A DNA stretch of 64,000 nucleotides, from contig NC_090117.1 in assembly GCF_023973825.1 (NCBI RefSeq), forward strand, positions 1,079,501 to 1,143,500, given 5' to 3'. This DNA comes from Plasmodium brasilianum. Taxonomy: Eukaryota; Apicomplexa; Aconoidasida; Haemosporida; Plasmodiidae. Position numbers and translations under genes: made by a program. Positions within the stretch are counted from its first letter, which is position 1; each line of letters opens with the position of its first letter. The notes beneath the pieces were generated by a model. The model saw nothing but the letters and a program-made list of their open reading frames with translations. It was not told the DNA's origin and ran no database searches. This document shows positions 38,550 through 51,180 of this stretch, piece after piece.

Positions 38550-41500
38550 TAAAAAAATATATTTAAATTAATATTCAGAAAAAAGAAATAATAATATAAA
38601 AATTTTACGATTAAAAAAACATAAGGACGATAAATTTTTAAAATTATAATTCTAATAAGAATTATATTTTTTGTGTAACACCATATTAATACACTGCACA
38701 TTATTTTTTATTTTTAATTACTTAAAGTTATTATATAGTTGATTATGTACTTATTCTCATCATTTATAATTTTAGTAATAATTAAATTCATGTATTTTTT
38801 TTTTTTTTTTTGTTTTAAAAATATTTAATTTTAAAATAATAAAATTGGAGTTTAATGTAAAACTTCAAGTATAATTTATAACAAACTTAGAGCTTTAATG
38901 TAATTTTGTTCCTTTTTTTCTAACATCCATATATAATAAAAGTTATATTTTATTATTAATACATTTAGTATTTTTATTCATTCGTTTATATTTTAATTAT
39001 TTTTTATTTTATTCTTTTAAATACTGTTGTTACGGTATATCATACTTGTACATAAAAAAAATTATTATAATAATTTTAGAACAAAGTAGAAAAATAAGAA
39101 TAATAATTAATAATTCAAAAATAAAACTTAAACTTTTATTAAGGATAAACATAAATTATGATAACTATTATATAGAGGAATTATTAGATTAAATATAAAA
39201 TTTTAATATATGAAATGGAGTATTTTTTCCCCTTATTTTCAATCCTTTTTTTCATACATTATATATTCACTTAAATTCATTTTTTAATTGTGTATTAGCT
39301 ATTTCATTTTCTCTTATTGTTTGTCATTTTTTATTACATTTTTTACGGTGTTTGTTTTTTAACTTTTTACGTTGTTTTTTCTAAGTTTTTTTATTATTTT
39401 TTCAGAACTTGATTTATATATTAATGCAAAGAAAATAAATTCTTATGAATTATCCTGAGATATTGTTTAATCAGAAAAAAAATCATTATTTATATATTTT
39501 TGGTTAAATTATTTTGATTAAATAATTTTGTTATTAAAAAATAATAAAAATAATGATATATTTTAGAGGAAAATAATAAAGCATCAAAACTTGTCTGTCT
39601 TTGATGACTACTAATAATGAATTTATAATACAAAAACGGGTTTTAAAAGCCGTTTGCGCTGTCTTATTATATTTTCATTATAAAACATGAACATTATTTG
39701 ATATAAATAATTAACCTAAAAAAACTATAAAATAAGGGATTTATATTTATTAATATATTAAAGGTTTTCAATTTAAAAAAATTTTAATGTATTTTTTTTG
39801 TATTATGACAAAACAAAATTAAAAAAAAAAAAAAATTATTTTACGAGTAGAAACAAATAATTTTTAAAAAATTACATATTGCATTATAAATTGATTACAT
39901 AGTGATGACGAAAAATAATAATTTAAAATATATGTAAAATAGTTACAACACAAAAAGTATAGTACAACGATTTAGTAATTTGATGTTTGTTACATTAATA
40001 GCATTATTTATAATTAGTTTTTCCTTTTTAGTAACATTTTATAAATCATTAATAATACTTATTTTATATTCTTAAAACTTTAAGTATTTTAGTTAAAAAT
40101 TCAATTCTTTAAAAAAATGGTTTAATGTAAAAAATTTTCTAACTGATAATGCAGCCCATGAATATAGTATAACAGAAAACACACTGAATTATAGAGGGGT
40201 AATTTTATACTAAAAATAAAAAAAAAATCTTGAAAAAAGTTAAAAACGAATATATTTACTAATAATGTTCTTGTATGTTTAGGAGAATTACTTTTAGAAA
40301 AAAAAGGAAAAAATTGATTGTTTTTCTCTAATGTATGTATTTTTCTATACCAGAATAGAATAATACTTTATTAAGAATCAATTAGTATAAATTTTAATTA
40401 TATATATTTTTCAAAATAGTAATAGGTGATATAAATATTATTTTATTAGGAAAAGTAATGTTCATATTTATTTCTTCTATATGTATCAAAATTTTTATTT
40501 TATTATCAGTATTCAATATAGTAGAATGATTTTGTAAAAGTATGATGGCGCTTATTATTATAGATATTGAAATTTAGATATGATATAAAATGTTTTAATT
40601 TGTTGTTTAATAATTTGTTATTATAGTAAATGTTTGATAGCATTTGTTAATTTAAAAAGTAATACTTAAATAATGAACCATTTATAAATGTGTTTTATAA
40701 AGAATTAATGATGTGTATAAAGGATAAACTGCATATATAAAATCGTTTTATAGTTTTACTGAACTTGTTTACGTTAAAATAAAATATAATATTAATAGTT
40801 CATATCAGATTAGTTATGAAACATTAATATTATAATTTTTGGTATAGTTGAATAAAAGAAGAAAGGAATGAAAGATATATAGATGATTTTAAAATTAACA
40901 TGAACTTTTACGAGTAATAAAAACAAAGTAGTATAAAGTATATGTTTCTTATTATCATATAATTGGAAAAGGTAAAAGAACGTGATGATTATGTAAATAT
41001 AATTGTTATAAATATTAATTTAGACAAAAGAATTAAAAAAAAGAACGTATAAAAAGTGTACTAGAAAGTTTAATTAAAATTTATATTAAATAATATCATG
41101 TTGAAAAAAAGTACTTTATTTTGAAAAAAGAGTAAATGTATTTTTTTTTTTTTTAAATAAAAAACGAGAGGATACAAAATTTTGGAACAATAAACGAAGT
41201 ATAAGAATAAATAAAAAGTAAAAAAAAAAAGACCATTAAAACATTCACATATTATATAAATATATAATGAATTTTAACAAAAGTTTTAATTCTACAGAGT
41301 ATTATTGTTCGTTAGTTATTATAAATATATTTACTTTTTTTTTTTTGGTTTATTACAAATATGTTGAAGGACTACAAACGAACTACTGAAGTATTTTTAA
41401 ATTATTAATTAAAACGATAATAGTATATTTTTCATTTTTGATTAATCATAATTGAGTATGACAAAATTTTTTAAGTTCCCAATGATGTCTTTTTTTTCAT

Positions 41501-41876
41501 AAATATGTGCTTTTCAAGAATTAAACATTTCATCAAGCTATATATTATCTTTTATGCAAGAATGCTGGAAGAATGTTTAATTCAGTATAAGTACAAGAAG
41601 TCATTAGAAAATAATGTAGTTTTATTATGAGTTTTCTGTTATAAATATGAATTCGTATAATAATATATTATGTACACATAAGAAATACTAAAGAACATAC
41701 AGAAAAAGGCTAAAAAAAAAAGAACAAAAACATACATTTTATTTGATATTAATAATTATTATATATATTTTTTTTTAATTTTAAATAAATTTTTATAAGA
41801 AGCATAAATATTTATTCTTAAAATACTTAAGTATTAGTATAAATACAAAAATATAATTGTTCTGTTGATTGTCTTA

Positions 41877-41902
41877 ATATATATATATATATATATATAT
41901 AT
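41877..41902. repeat. TA microsatellite
   Basis: TA dinucleotide run in intergenic DNA upstream of the STP1-like relic. Confidence 0.85.
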
Positions 41903-42841
41903 GCAGTAATACTGTTTTATATAAATGTATATTTTTTGAGGGAATAATTATGTTCTCCCTATTTATATAATTATTTTTTTATATTATATATTTAAAAAAA
42001 AAAAAAAAAGAGAAAAAGATTACAAGGAACAATTTGAAAATAGACAATTTTATACAAAAGTTTATTTAATATAATTTTTATTTGTTCTAATGAAATAAAT
42101 ATAAAGTAAATACTATCGTGTGCACGAAAATTGATTCGTAAGAAAATGTTTTTTTATGTATCTAGTGTTATATTTTATTTAAAAGTTATAATGTAAACTC
42201 GTGTTATATTATATTAAAGAAACCTATATATATATATCTTTATAATACCTTCAAAATGCTTAATGTATGCTTCTTAGTATTACATATATATAGTGACCTC
42301 TACTATATAATACGTACGTAATGAAAATTTAGCTAACGTAAAATTTTTCTGTGTAATTAAATATATGAATAACTAATATCTAAGAAATTTAATTAAGAGG
42401 TTTAATTTATTCATATGTTTAAAAGTTCCTTTCAGAAATACTAGTAAAAAAGAAATTTCCTGTTACATTATTACAACCTTTCATTTACTTTACTATGAAT
42501 GTTATATTCCTCATTATAGGTAGCATAAAAATTATCCACCAAAATAAGTATTATATTTATTATAATTTTACATAATTTTTAGTTAAAACAGGAGGATGAA
42601 CAATCTGTTTATATAATTTATAAAATATTGTTAAAATAAAATACCTCAAATAATACATACATTTTAATTCCTGTGACTGTTGTTACATTATTGATATTTT
42701 TGTACAGTATAATGTAAAATTTATCTTTAAAAAAGTTAATATTTCTTTATGTTCCTTAGTAAATTGTACTTATTATATTCCAACTATAAAATAAAATTAT
42801 AATACATACATTACTGCTATTTCTATTTTATTACAATAGAA

Positions 42842-44115
42842 ACTATTTGCGTTAGATTCAGATGAACAAAGGCAAAAAATAAAGGAAATAAAGTTTTCTT
42901 AAACCATTAAAAATATCTGAAGGCTTTGATTTTGAAAAATCTTGGACGAATAAAAATGTATATGATACTGAGGTTATAGGTGAAAAACAGGAAATCTAGA
43001 AAAGGACATAATGCATAAATATAGGAATATATATAAGGAAAAAGAAAAAAAAATATTATAGAAAGATATATGGTAGTACTAAATAAATATATAATTCACG
43101 AGTGTGAGATGAATATAGGATATTTCTTAGATCTATACTTAGGAGATTTTCCAAGAAAGAAAAAAAAACAAGTGAAAATGTGGTATAGGACATTTATAAA
43201 GCGAAAAGGTAAAATTAACTATGAATTGAGTATATAGGAAATTATGGACATGTATTAGATAACAGGAAAGAAGAAGTATTGTTTCATAACTTAACGATTA
43301 ATTGTATACATGTATTAATAAAGTATATATATATAGGAGAACACACAAATTCGATGAGATTTGTAAATTACACTTTAATAAATCCTATTCTTTAAATGCA
43401 AAACATTGTACGGAAACAGTGGATAGCAAAGGGAATAATCATTACAGAACAGTATTCTGAAAAATTGTGGTTTATGGAACTGATTAAGAAATACAAGATT
43501 GAAAATTTTACATATCATTATGAGGATGAAGAAGACACTTTAATGACAATTATAGACAATTTAGAATATAAAAATTACTTCAAAGAATTATATAAGCATA
43601 AAGGAAAAATTCGTATAGCAAAAGCATATGTACTGATATATAGGTTTTTATTATAAGAATATATGAAAGCAGAATACATAAGAAGAAAAGAAAAATTTTT
43701 AGGTTGTTCCATAAAAAAATTGAAAAAAAAAAAATAACCCGATAAAAATTCAAAATATAGCTATAATAGGGAAGATATAAAGAGAAACCACATTAAATGT
43801 AGTAAAAATATGGAATTTTATGAAGATGAAGAAAAAAAATATAATGAACATATATTAGACGATTTGATAAATGGTTATGATGATGAAGGTATAATATAGA
43901 ATAAAGCTGTAAAATTGTATAAAAATAAGGGAAATATAAAAGAAAATGTTATTTCAAAAATAAGTAAGAGCAGAACAAAAACACGTTTAGAAGAAGGTAT
44001 GCAAAAGATATGTATAAGTCGAAATAATGAAGTAAATTGGTTAATTATTGTTAAATACGAGAAAAAATATAAAAAAATATATGATACTGAAGTTAAGAGA
44101 AAAATTACAAAGTAA
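42842..44115 (+). pseudogene. STP1/SURFIN-type cytoplasmic tail relic
   Basis: Decayed + strand coding sequence, purine-rich and broken by many stops and frame changes. Pieces occur in the order expected of the intracellular part of STP1 (SURFIN-like) surface proteins: a YDTEV acidic block near 42960, then NKYIIHECEMNIGYFLDL (like the E-C-x-x-x-x-x-x-FL block), then an open stretch 43396-43656 with RKQWIAKGIIITEQYSE and YFKELYKHKGK, matching the WxxWIxKKGxxIEQYLE and ELYKYIKKK blocks I recall. A last open stretch 43915-44115 with NEVNWLIIVKYEKKYKK resembles another Trp-type repeat. No intact extracellular or membrane part precedes it. STP1 is shared with P. ovale and P. malariae subtelomeres. 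No product expected. Confidence 0.6.
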
Positions 44116-46329
44116 TATATATGGAAAATTAAAATTTAGAAAGTTAATATATAGATATTATGGCAAAAAATGACTTTAAAAGAAAAATGGATGACAAAGA
44201 ATTTATAAATTTACTAATAATAAACTCTGCATTTTCAGAGGTAAAAGGGATAAAGAGAACAAATATATTTTATATATCCATGTACATCTAGGACATTACG
44301 TACAATTAACTATGCCACAAAAGTAGATATTATATAAACAATATATAGAAATATAAAAATATATCTGTACACTTAACTATAATATGTAGCAAAGATAAAA
44401 TGTAAGACATAGAAAAAAAAAAAAAAATGGAACAATAACATATATGAATATATAAGTTAACTTACAGATTTTCTTTTTAAAAAATCGTAATTATATATTA
44501 AAAAAATAATAGCAATACTATATTGTCTTAAGAATTATGTGTTTTATTATGTGTGTATGTTTAATTTTTAGTTTTTTGTTTTATCTTGCCATATCGTATT
44601 TTTAAATTAACATTTTTAAAATATTTGTTTTTTTTTTGGGTTATATTTTATTTTATTTTTGTTCTGTTTGAGAATTTTTTATAAGAACTGAAAAAATCCA
44701 TATTGTTCATTTAAACCGTGATTAATTAAAAGGTATGACATCTATAAAAACGAAGTATATTATTATATATGATAAAAAATATTGTTATATATTATGGTTT
44801 AATGTTTAGATTATACATAATAAATAATTAAATTTATTGGTATAATTTTAACTTTTAGTAGAAATTGTACATGTTATATTATCACTTTTGAGCATTATAA
44901 CAGCTTACGAAAAAATAGAAGGATAATTATTTATAATATTTATCATTACCCTTACGTAAATGCGCATTCTGTTCCATTATATAAAATTTATCATATATGT
45001 ATGATGAAATAAAATGATAACAAAAGAGATGTGTAATATTATTCTTCATAAAACTAAACAAACACATTATTAAATCGAGATTATTGTGCTAATAATACAT
45101 ATTATACAGGATTTGCTACTTTTTTTTTGTGTGCGTTCGCTTTTTATTTATTATAATGTTGTTTTTAATTTAATTTTTTTTTTCTTTTGCTCCTTTTTTT
45201 GTTGAATTTTCTATTTTTTATTATTCTAAATATAAATTACTCATCGATCAGGTTTTTCACGGAATGAACGTTTTGTTACAAAAAGCTCCAATAAAGGTAA
45301 TATTATTCCATTTGTTTTTATTTTCTTCTAATGGTATAAAAATGTATACATTTTGCTGTACATTCAATTGAACTTTAAGTTACGAAGTTATTGGTAACTT
45401 GTGTACTGTGTCTCAATTTCTTTTTTGTATCTTTTTCACCATCTGCGTGTTTTGACGTCTTCAATTTTTATACTGATAAAATAATAGTTTTTTATTTCTT
45501 GAGTTACGAACACATGAGAATGTAAAAATAATTTTGATTTTGTGGTGAGCTTTGGAAGTTTTTTTGCAACATCCTCTTTGCAACTACATACTTACGAAAG
45601 TCCCTTTGAATTTTTTTTTTTTTTTGGATTTTTGGCTTACAATTTTTATAAACATTATTATTAATTATAAAAAAACAAAACACAAAAAAAGAAAAAGAAA
45701 GAAAAAAGAAAAATAGTTATTTTAAATCCCCTTTTTACTTTTATAATTTTCCATATTATTACTGTACTTTAAAATATATATATATATTTTAGTTTGTTCA
45801 AACTGTTTGTACAAATTTACACGTGTATATAAGTAAGGATGTTGTATCACAAATGAACACATATATTCCTAGATGTGCATCACTTTTATGGTTTATTTTT
45901 TCTTCACCTTTTTACATTTTGTTTACTATAATTTTTTTACATTTGCTTTTTTGTTAATAAAATGTCTGTTAAATTATTTTTTTAAATGAAGATATAAACA
46001 TACTGCATTTGTATATATATATAAACACAGATACATTTATTTACAGATTATGTTTATATTTTTTTTATTGCCACTTACCTTTTTTTTTTCTTTGAAATTT
46101 ATAATAGCAAAATTAAAATAAAGCATAACAAGTATTAAAATTTAAAGGAATCACATCCTGTAATAATTTTTCAGAAAAAGAAGAATAGAATTATAGTTTT
46201 TCCTTTGTAAAAAGTCACAGAAATCTGCATATACCGTTGTTCTGTTATGATGATTGTTGCAATATATTCAATGTAAATTGTAAAGCTTAGTTTTTTTCAT
46301 TGCTTGTTTTAATTTTTTTTGCTGTTCTC
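44116..46329. other. Intergenic, pyrimidine-rich on + strand
   Basis: T-rich sequence with many poly-T runs. One exon-like end near 45250-45297 (HGMNVLLQKAPIK followed by GTAATA) may belong to the unidentified exon cluster to the right. Nothing else recognised. Confidence 0.45.
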
Positions 46330-47941
46330 TTAAATATTAAGGGAGTCTTTTTGCCGAAAATATAATAAATGAAAAAAGAAGGGAACTGGGAAATTTGGCA
46401 ATATTAACTACACGAACAAGACGCTTTCTTATTTTTAGTTTACATATATCTGTATAAGGACGGCTTAATCTTCGTAGAAAAAAGTGTGCCGAAAAAGGAA
46501 AAAACTGAGGGGGAGTGATATCAATCGATGCCATATCAAACAAAGGTATGACAAAGAGGATGGAGATAAAAATAAGAAAAATAACTAAATAACATATATG
46601 TTATTTAAAAATGATAATAAATAGATAAGACTAGTATACTTTTTAAAACTATATATGTATTTTTTTACTATTTATTTTTATTGAACTTTCACAGGGTTAG
46701 ACCATAAGTTGGTGCATAAACTAGATAATAGGCATAGTCTATTTTCGTAAAAGTGTTCTTCGGGAGTTCTTCCTTATAATTACCCTTTAGAATATTTTTT
46801 TTTCTTCTATATTCAGGAAAAGATTATGAATACATTTTTATAAAAAGGGTAGACAGTTACACACATAAATGGTTAATGCTAAAGGGGAGTGAAGAAAAAA
46901 AATAAAAAAGTGTAATTGTATACAACATTTTTTTTCTTTATTATATATTATTTTAGTTGGTATGGGAAGACGGAAGACCACGAAGAGTAAATCCGAAATT
47001 CTGTATTTTCTTGAAAAGGGAGATGTAAGAATAAAAAACATTTTTTTTAAAGAATTTATATCTGTTGTACTTCTGTACTGTTTACATATATGTAAGTATA
47101 CATGCATGTATATAAATGCATTCCATAATGTGATATGTTTATTTAGATATTTTCACTCATTTATTTACTATTTTTCACAAAGCAAATATTTATATTTAGA
47201 CTTGGACTAATACGCTGAATAATTTAATTATATTATTAATAGACCTGGGGCAAGCAATTTTTGCAGTTAAAACAGAGGGTACATAAGAAAAAAAATAACA
47301 AATAAATGAAATAAAATACATTTTTACTTCATACATTTGATATTTCTTCTTATGACTTTGGATAATAATTTACTATCATGAGTTATCTTCATACTTATAT
47401 ATTTCTATTTTTTAATTATTTTATTTTGTTTTCGTCCTTCTCAGCTGTGGGACGGATTAAGAAACACCTTCAGATGAATACTTTTATAAATATGCTAACG
47501 CTTATCTTAACCATTTAAAACAAAATAAATTTAATAAGATGCTTATCTTAGGAAAGTAATTTTAAGTACATAAATAACTGAAATATTTTGAAGACTTAAT
47601 TGTGTTAGAGTTTTTGCATGTCCATACGATAGCATTATCTATGCGTGCATACTTACTTGTGTATATAACACGCTAATATATATATATATATATATTTATA
47701 TTTTTTTTTTGCGCAGTTCTATAGGAACTGTAGGGGGTCTTTGGAGGATTCCAAAAATCAGAATAATATAAGTGCAATTCTTTTGTTGAAACATATTTTC
47801 ATTGCTGTATTTCGAGTATTATTTTATGTATGTTATATGTGTACGTGTATGTATAATTATTTATATACTACAATAATGTATTCGTTCATTCTTCAGATAT
47901 ATGACCTGATTATGCAGAATACCTTTTATGTATCAAAATAA
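46330..47941 (+). other. Unidentified exon-like cluster, possibly decayed multi-exon gene
   Basis: This stretch has less AT bias than its surroundings and several short open blocks bounded by AG and GT. Examples: 46370-46543 (EGNWEIWQY, KDGLIFVEKSVPKKEKT, two stops inside, then GTATGA); 46957-47024 (TTTTAG before, GTAAGA after; LVWEDGRPRR or GRRKTTKSKS depending on frame); 47243-47278; 47445-47555 (ETPSDEYFYKYANAYLNHL, GTAATT after); 47717-47827 (GCGCAG before, GTATGT after; RNCRGSLEDSKNQN), which joins in phase to 47897-47941 ending in a stop. Internal stops in the first and fourth blocks suggest decay. I do not recognise the family; it could also be an intron-rich active gene whose frames I mis-assigned. 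Confidence 0.35.
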
Positions 47942-50366
47942 TGGCATGCTAGAAAAGGCCTTTTCTAAATTTCTGCCTTTTCATTTATGATCTACTTGTT
48001 GAAACCAAAATGGAAAATATAAAAACATTTAAAAAAATACATGTTCCTATTTTATTAAATGTTTCTAAATAGGTGAAGCAATATAAAATAAGGGGCACTA
48101 AAATATAATGAAAAGAAAAGAAAAAAAAAAAATAATATTATATACACAATAATAAATCATAGTGTAATAGAAATATGGTGTTACATAACATAGAGTGACA
48201 TGGAAAAAAAAAAAAATTGATAATAAAAAGATTATGTACTTTTTTTTTTTCACATATCATGAAATTACATTTTTGAACGAATTTTAAACTAGTTATTAGC
48301 ATGCGTCAAAAAATAATAACTGATTTTCTTCTGTCTAAAACATTAACCATTTAATGAAAACAAATAATGTATTTAGAGTGAAATTCAATTAATAAATAAA
48401 TAAAATGTAAGAATATTTTATGAATAAATACGTTTTCTTCCATAACATTATTAAAAGTAGATAACTATTTATCCATTTGTGATATTTTTATTTTTTTCTT
48501 AATATGTAAGATCATTTGAGGTATGGTAGGAACTTAAATATGTAAAAAAATATTAAAAGTTTGTATTATGGATACGAATTTTTTATTATCCATAATTCTC
48601 TTTTAAATGTTATAAACGTAAGTTAGAGTCTACGCATGTTATATATATAAGATAGTTGATAAAAATAGTATGATGCTTTTATTAATGTTATAAGCTCTAA
48701 TATATTTTAAGTAAAATATTAAGTTATATTTTGTATGGAAGGATAAATTATATGGTTTTTGTTTAAATTTATTTTCTAAGCTTTTGACATAATTAAGCAT
48801 AATTTTTTTATATACTGATCTTCCGTGAATTCAAATTGATCCTCCAATTTATGGCTAATATTTGATATATTAATCAGAAGATACGTGAATTCAAAAATAA
48901 ATTCTTTATTTCATGAAATATATTAACTTATTCATTTTTTTGGAAGCCTATAGTTGGACATACACATCTCGAGATTATTATTTGGAAATATGTATATAAA
49001 AAAGTAGACCCATTTGTTTATAAAAATTTTGATATGTTTTTTAATTTTTTTTTTCTTTGCTTATATTAGAATTTGTGATATTTTATGAAATTATACCCTT
49101 TTCTTTAAATAATACACAAATGTGTATAAGTGTTTTGAGTTATAGTTGAATTTATTTGTAGGAAATGTTCAAAATTTATTAGTACATTTTTAATTTCTAG
49201 TAGGTACGTATGTAGGAGTTTATTAATTTCAGTATTACAGTGTTTAACAATAAGAGAAAGGTTAGATACGTTTATTATTTTCTTATTACACTTACATAAT
49301 TGTTGATTAAATTGTATTTTATAAAAATTACTTGAATGTTTATGATAAAATAAAAAGACAAATAAAAAGGACATTTATTTTTATTCTTCATAAAATTAAA
49401 CAAGTACCTTATTGAAACAAATATATTCTGATGTTATAACATATTATAAATGAGTTATTCTATAAATGCTTTCTTTCTTTTTTTTTTTTTATTATACTTC
49501 CTCTAAACATATATATATATTTAAAGAAAAAAGAATAAACTAAATTGTTAAATTCATTAAATTTCCACTAAGGAATAATAGAACATATTATACACAATAA
49601 AGAGTTATAGCTTTGAAAAATTATATAGAAAAAATAAAATATTATCTTTTATTTTCCTTTATAACATATATATATTAATACTTTATCCAGTGTGATATAG
49701 ATTGTATTTTAAAAATAAATTATAGATACCATAAAATAATGCATATGTTTTAATAATAACTAATGCAAATGCCATTGAAAATAGAACTCAAAACCTTTAC
49801 GAAATATTGTAAAATTTATATATTATTACTATTATTACACTGCTATAATAATATATTATTAGAGATATTCCTTTTTTCCAAAATATAATATTTATAAAAT
49901 TGGACTTTTTAATAGAACATCACCGAAATTAGTAATTACCACGCCAATGTATAGAACGTTGCATTATCTATATTATATTTAAACTATATATTTAGAAATG
50001 CAATGAAATAATAAATTTTTTTTTTTCATTTTGAGAAAGATTAATAATATAATTATTTAATTGCTATATAATGTGAGATAATCAAATTATGTGTTTTGAA
50101 TATTTATGAATGCATTCAGATTACATTATATTTATTAAAGTTAATTTTTTGTAGGGAAAGTTATAATAGAAATTATATAATATATTTTTGAAGTCATTTT
50201 CCTTTATCTTTGTTGTAACAAATATGATAGTTACATTTATTTATTAAATATTTACAAAAAAAAAAAAAAAAATTAAATAGATAAATGCATTACTCTTTAT
50301 CATTAGAAGCAGTTTATATTATTGTTAATTGATTTATTAATGAATATATTTCAATATTAAAAATTA
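47942..50366. other. Intergenic region
   Basis: AT-rich, no supportable gene. An 89-codon frame at 49105-49374 (-) has a more even composition (QQLCKCNKK, LLHTYLLEIKN) but no splice partner or known motif. Two short repeats of GTGAATTCAAA lie near 48827 and 48885. Confidence 0.5.
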
Positions 50367-51180
50367 ATGGAATGGTACAAATGATTTGCTGTTTTTTATT
50401 AAAATTGCATTGTTTATCATTTTAACATGGATGAGCTATTTAAACACTGATGAGGTACGATAACATTATTTATGAATATTTAAATTATTTATATTTTGGT
50501 GGTTTTATTTTTTTCAATACCGTTTTTTAAAATGATATTATTTATACATTATATAATAAATACTTATTTATTATTTTTTTTAGAGTATGATTATTAAGCC
50601 TGTCGGAGGATATAAGCTTAATGGAAAATTACATACAAGAAATTCTCGAGCAATGGAGGAGAGTGAACAGTTAAAGGGTTCAAGTATTGCAGTGTTAAAT
50701 TAAAAGATACCATATAATGAAGAGAATGAGAAGAAAGTTGTGTATAACAATGTAAAATGCTATAGACAATGAAGAATACAATCAAGAAAATATTCATTGT
50801 ATAAAAGGAAATTCAATAATGCAGATAAGAGATATAGAAATTTTATATATGGAAGAAAAAAATGTCCATTTTGAAGTAATGTTATTCAGGAATATTGATT
50901 ATATGGATTTTATTAGAAAAAATTTCTCAGCGATATTACAAAAAATTAATACTTAAGGAGCATATTTTATGAAAGTTATTATCTTCTTTATTTCTATGCC
51001 GGGGACTAATTTTACCATTAGAGGTTTTAATTTATAATTCGTCAAAATTATCTACGGTTATTGTTGTATTATATCACCTATTATTTTACGCATTAATTGT
51101 CATGCTGACGTTTGAGATTGAGTATATGTTTGCAAAAATTAAAAAACATAAAAGAATTATGAAGAGGAAATGGTAAATGA
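50367..51180 (+). pseudogene. fam-l/fam-m-type exported protein pseudogene
   Basis: Broken relative of the intact gene at 60.5 kb. Exon 1 is 50367-50454, 88 bases against 87 in the intact gene; this extra base shifts the frame after five codons, and the remainder reads LLFFIKIALFIILTW, the usual hydrophobic start. The intron has GTACGA...TTTAG ends. Exon 2 starts at 50584 and reads YKLNGKLHTRNSRAMEE then EQLKGSSIAVLN before TAA at 50701. The family's RxLx export-like pentamer is RAMEE here, with Met for Leu. Downstream shifted pieces (KIPYNEENEKK, MEEKNVHFE, NIDYMDFIRKN) follow family order, and a degenerate hydrophobic end reaches about 51180. No functional product expected. Confidence 0.72.

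Larger units (their letters stand above)
38404..42829. other. Intergenic region
   Basis: AT-rich region with a 24-bp tandem repeat at 38478-38549, homopolymers and a TA tract near 41877. No coding feature recognised on either strand. Confidence 0.55.

Noticed and set aside
46838..47107. 89-codon - strand frame
   Set aside because: The same DNA reads better on the + strand, where 46957-47024 is bounded by TTTTAG and GTAAGA.
49105..49374. 89-codon - strand frame with two close Cys and Leu-rich segment
   Set aside because: Composition is more protein-like than most, but there is no splice partner, motif or family; left as unassigned.
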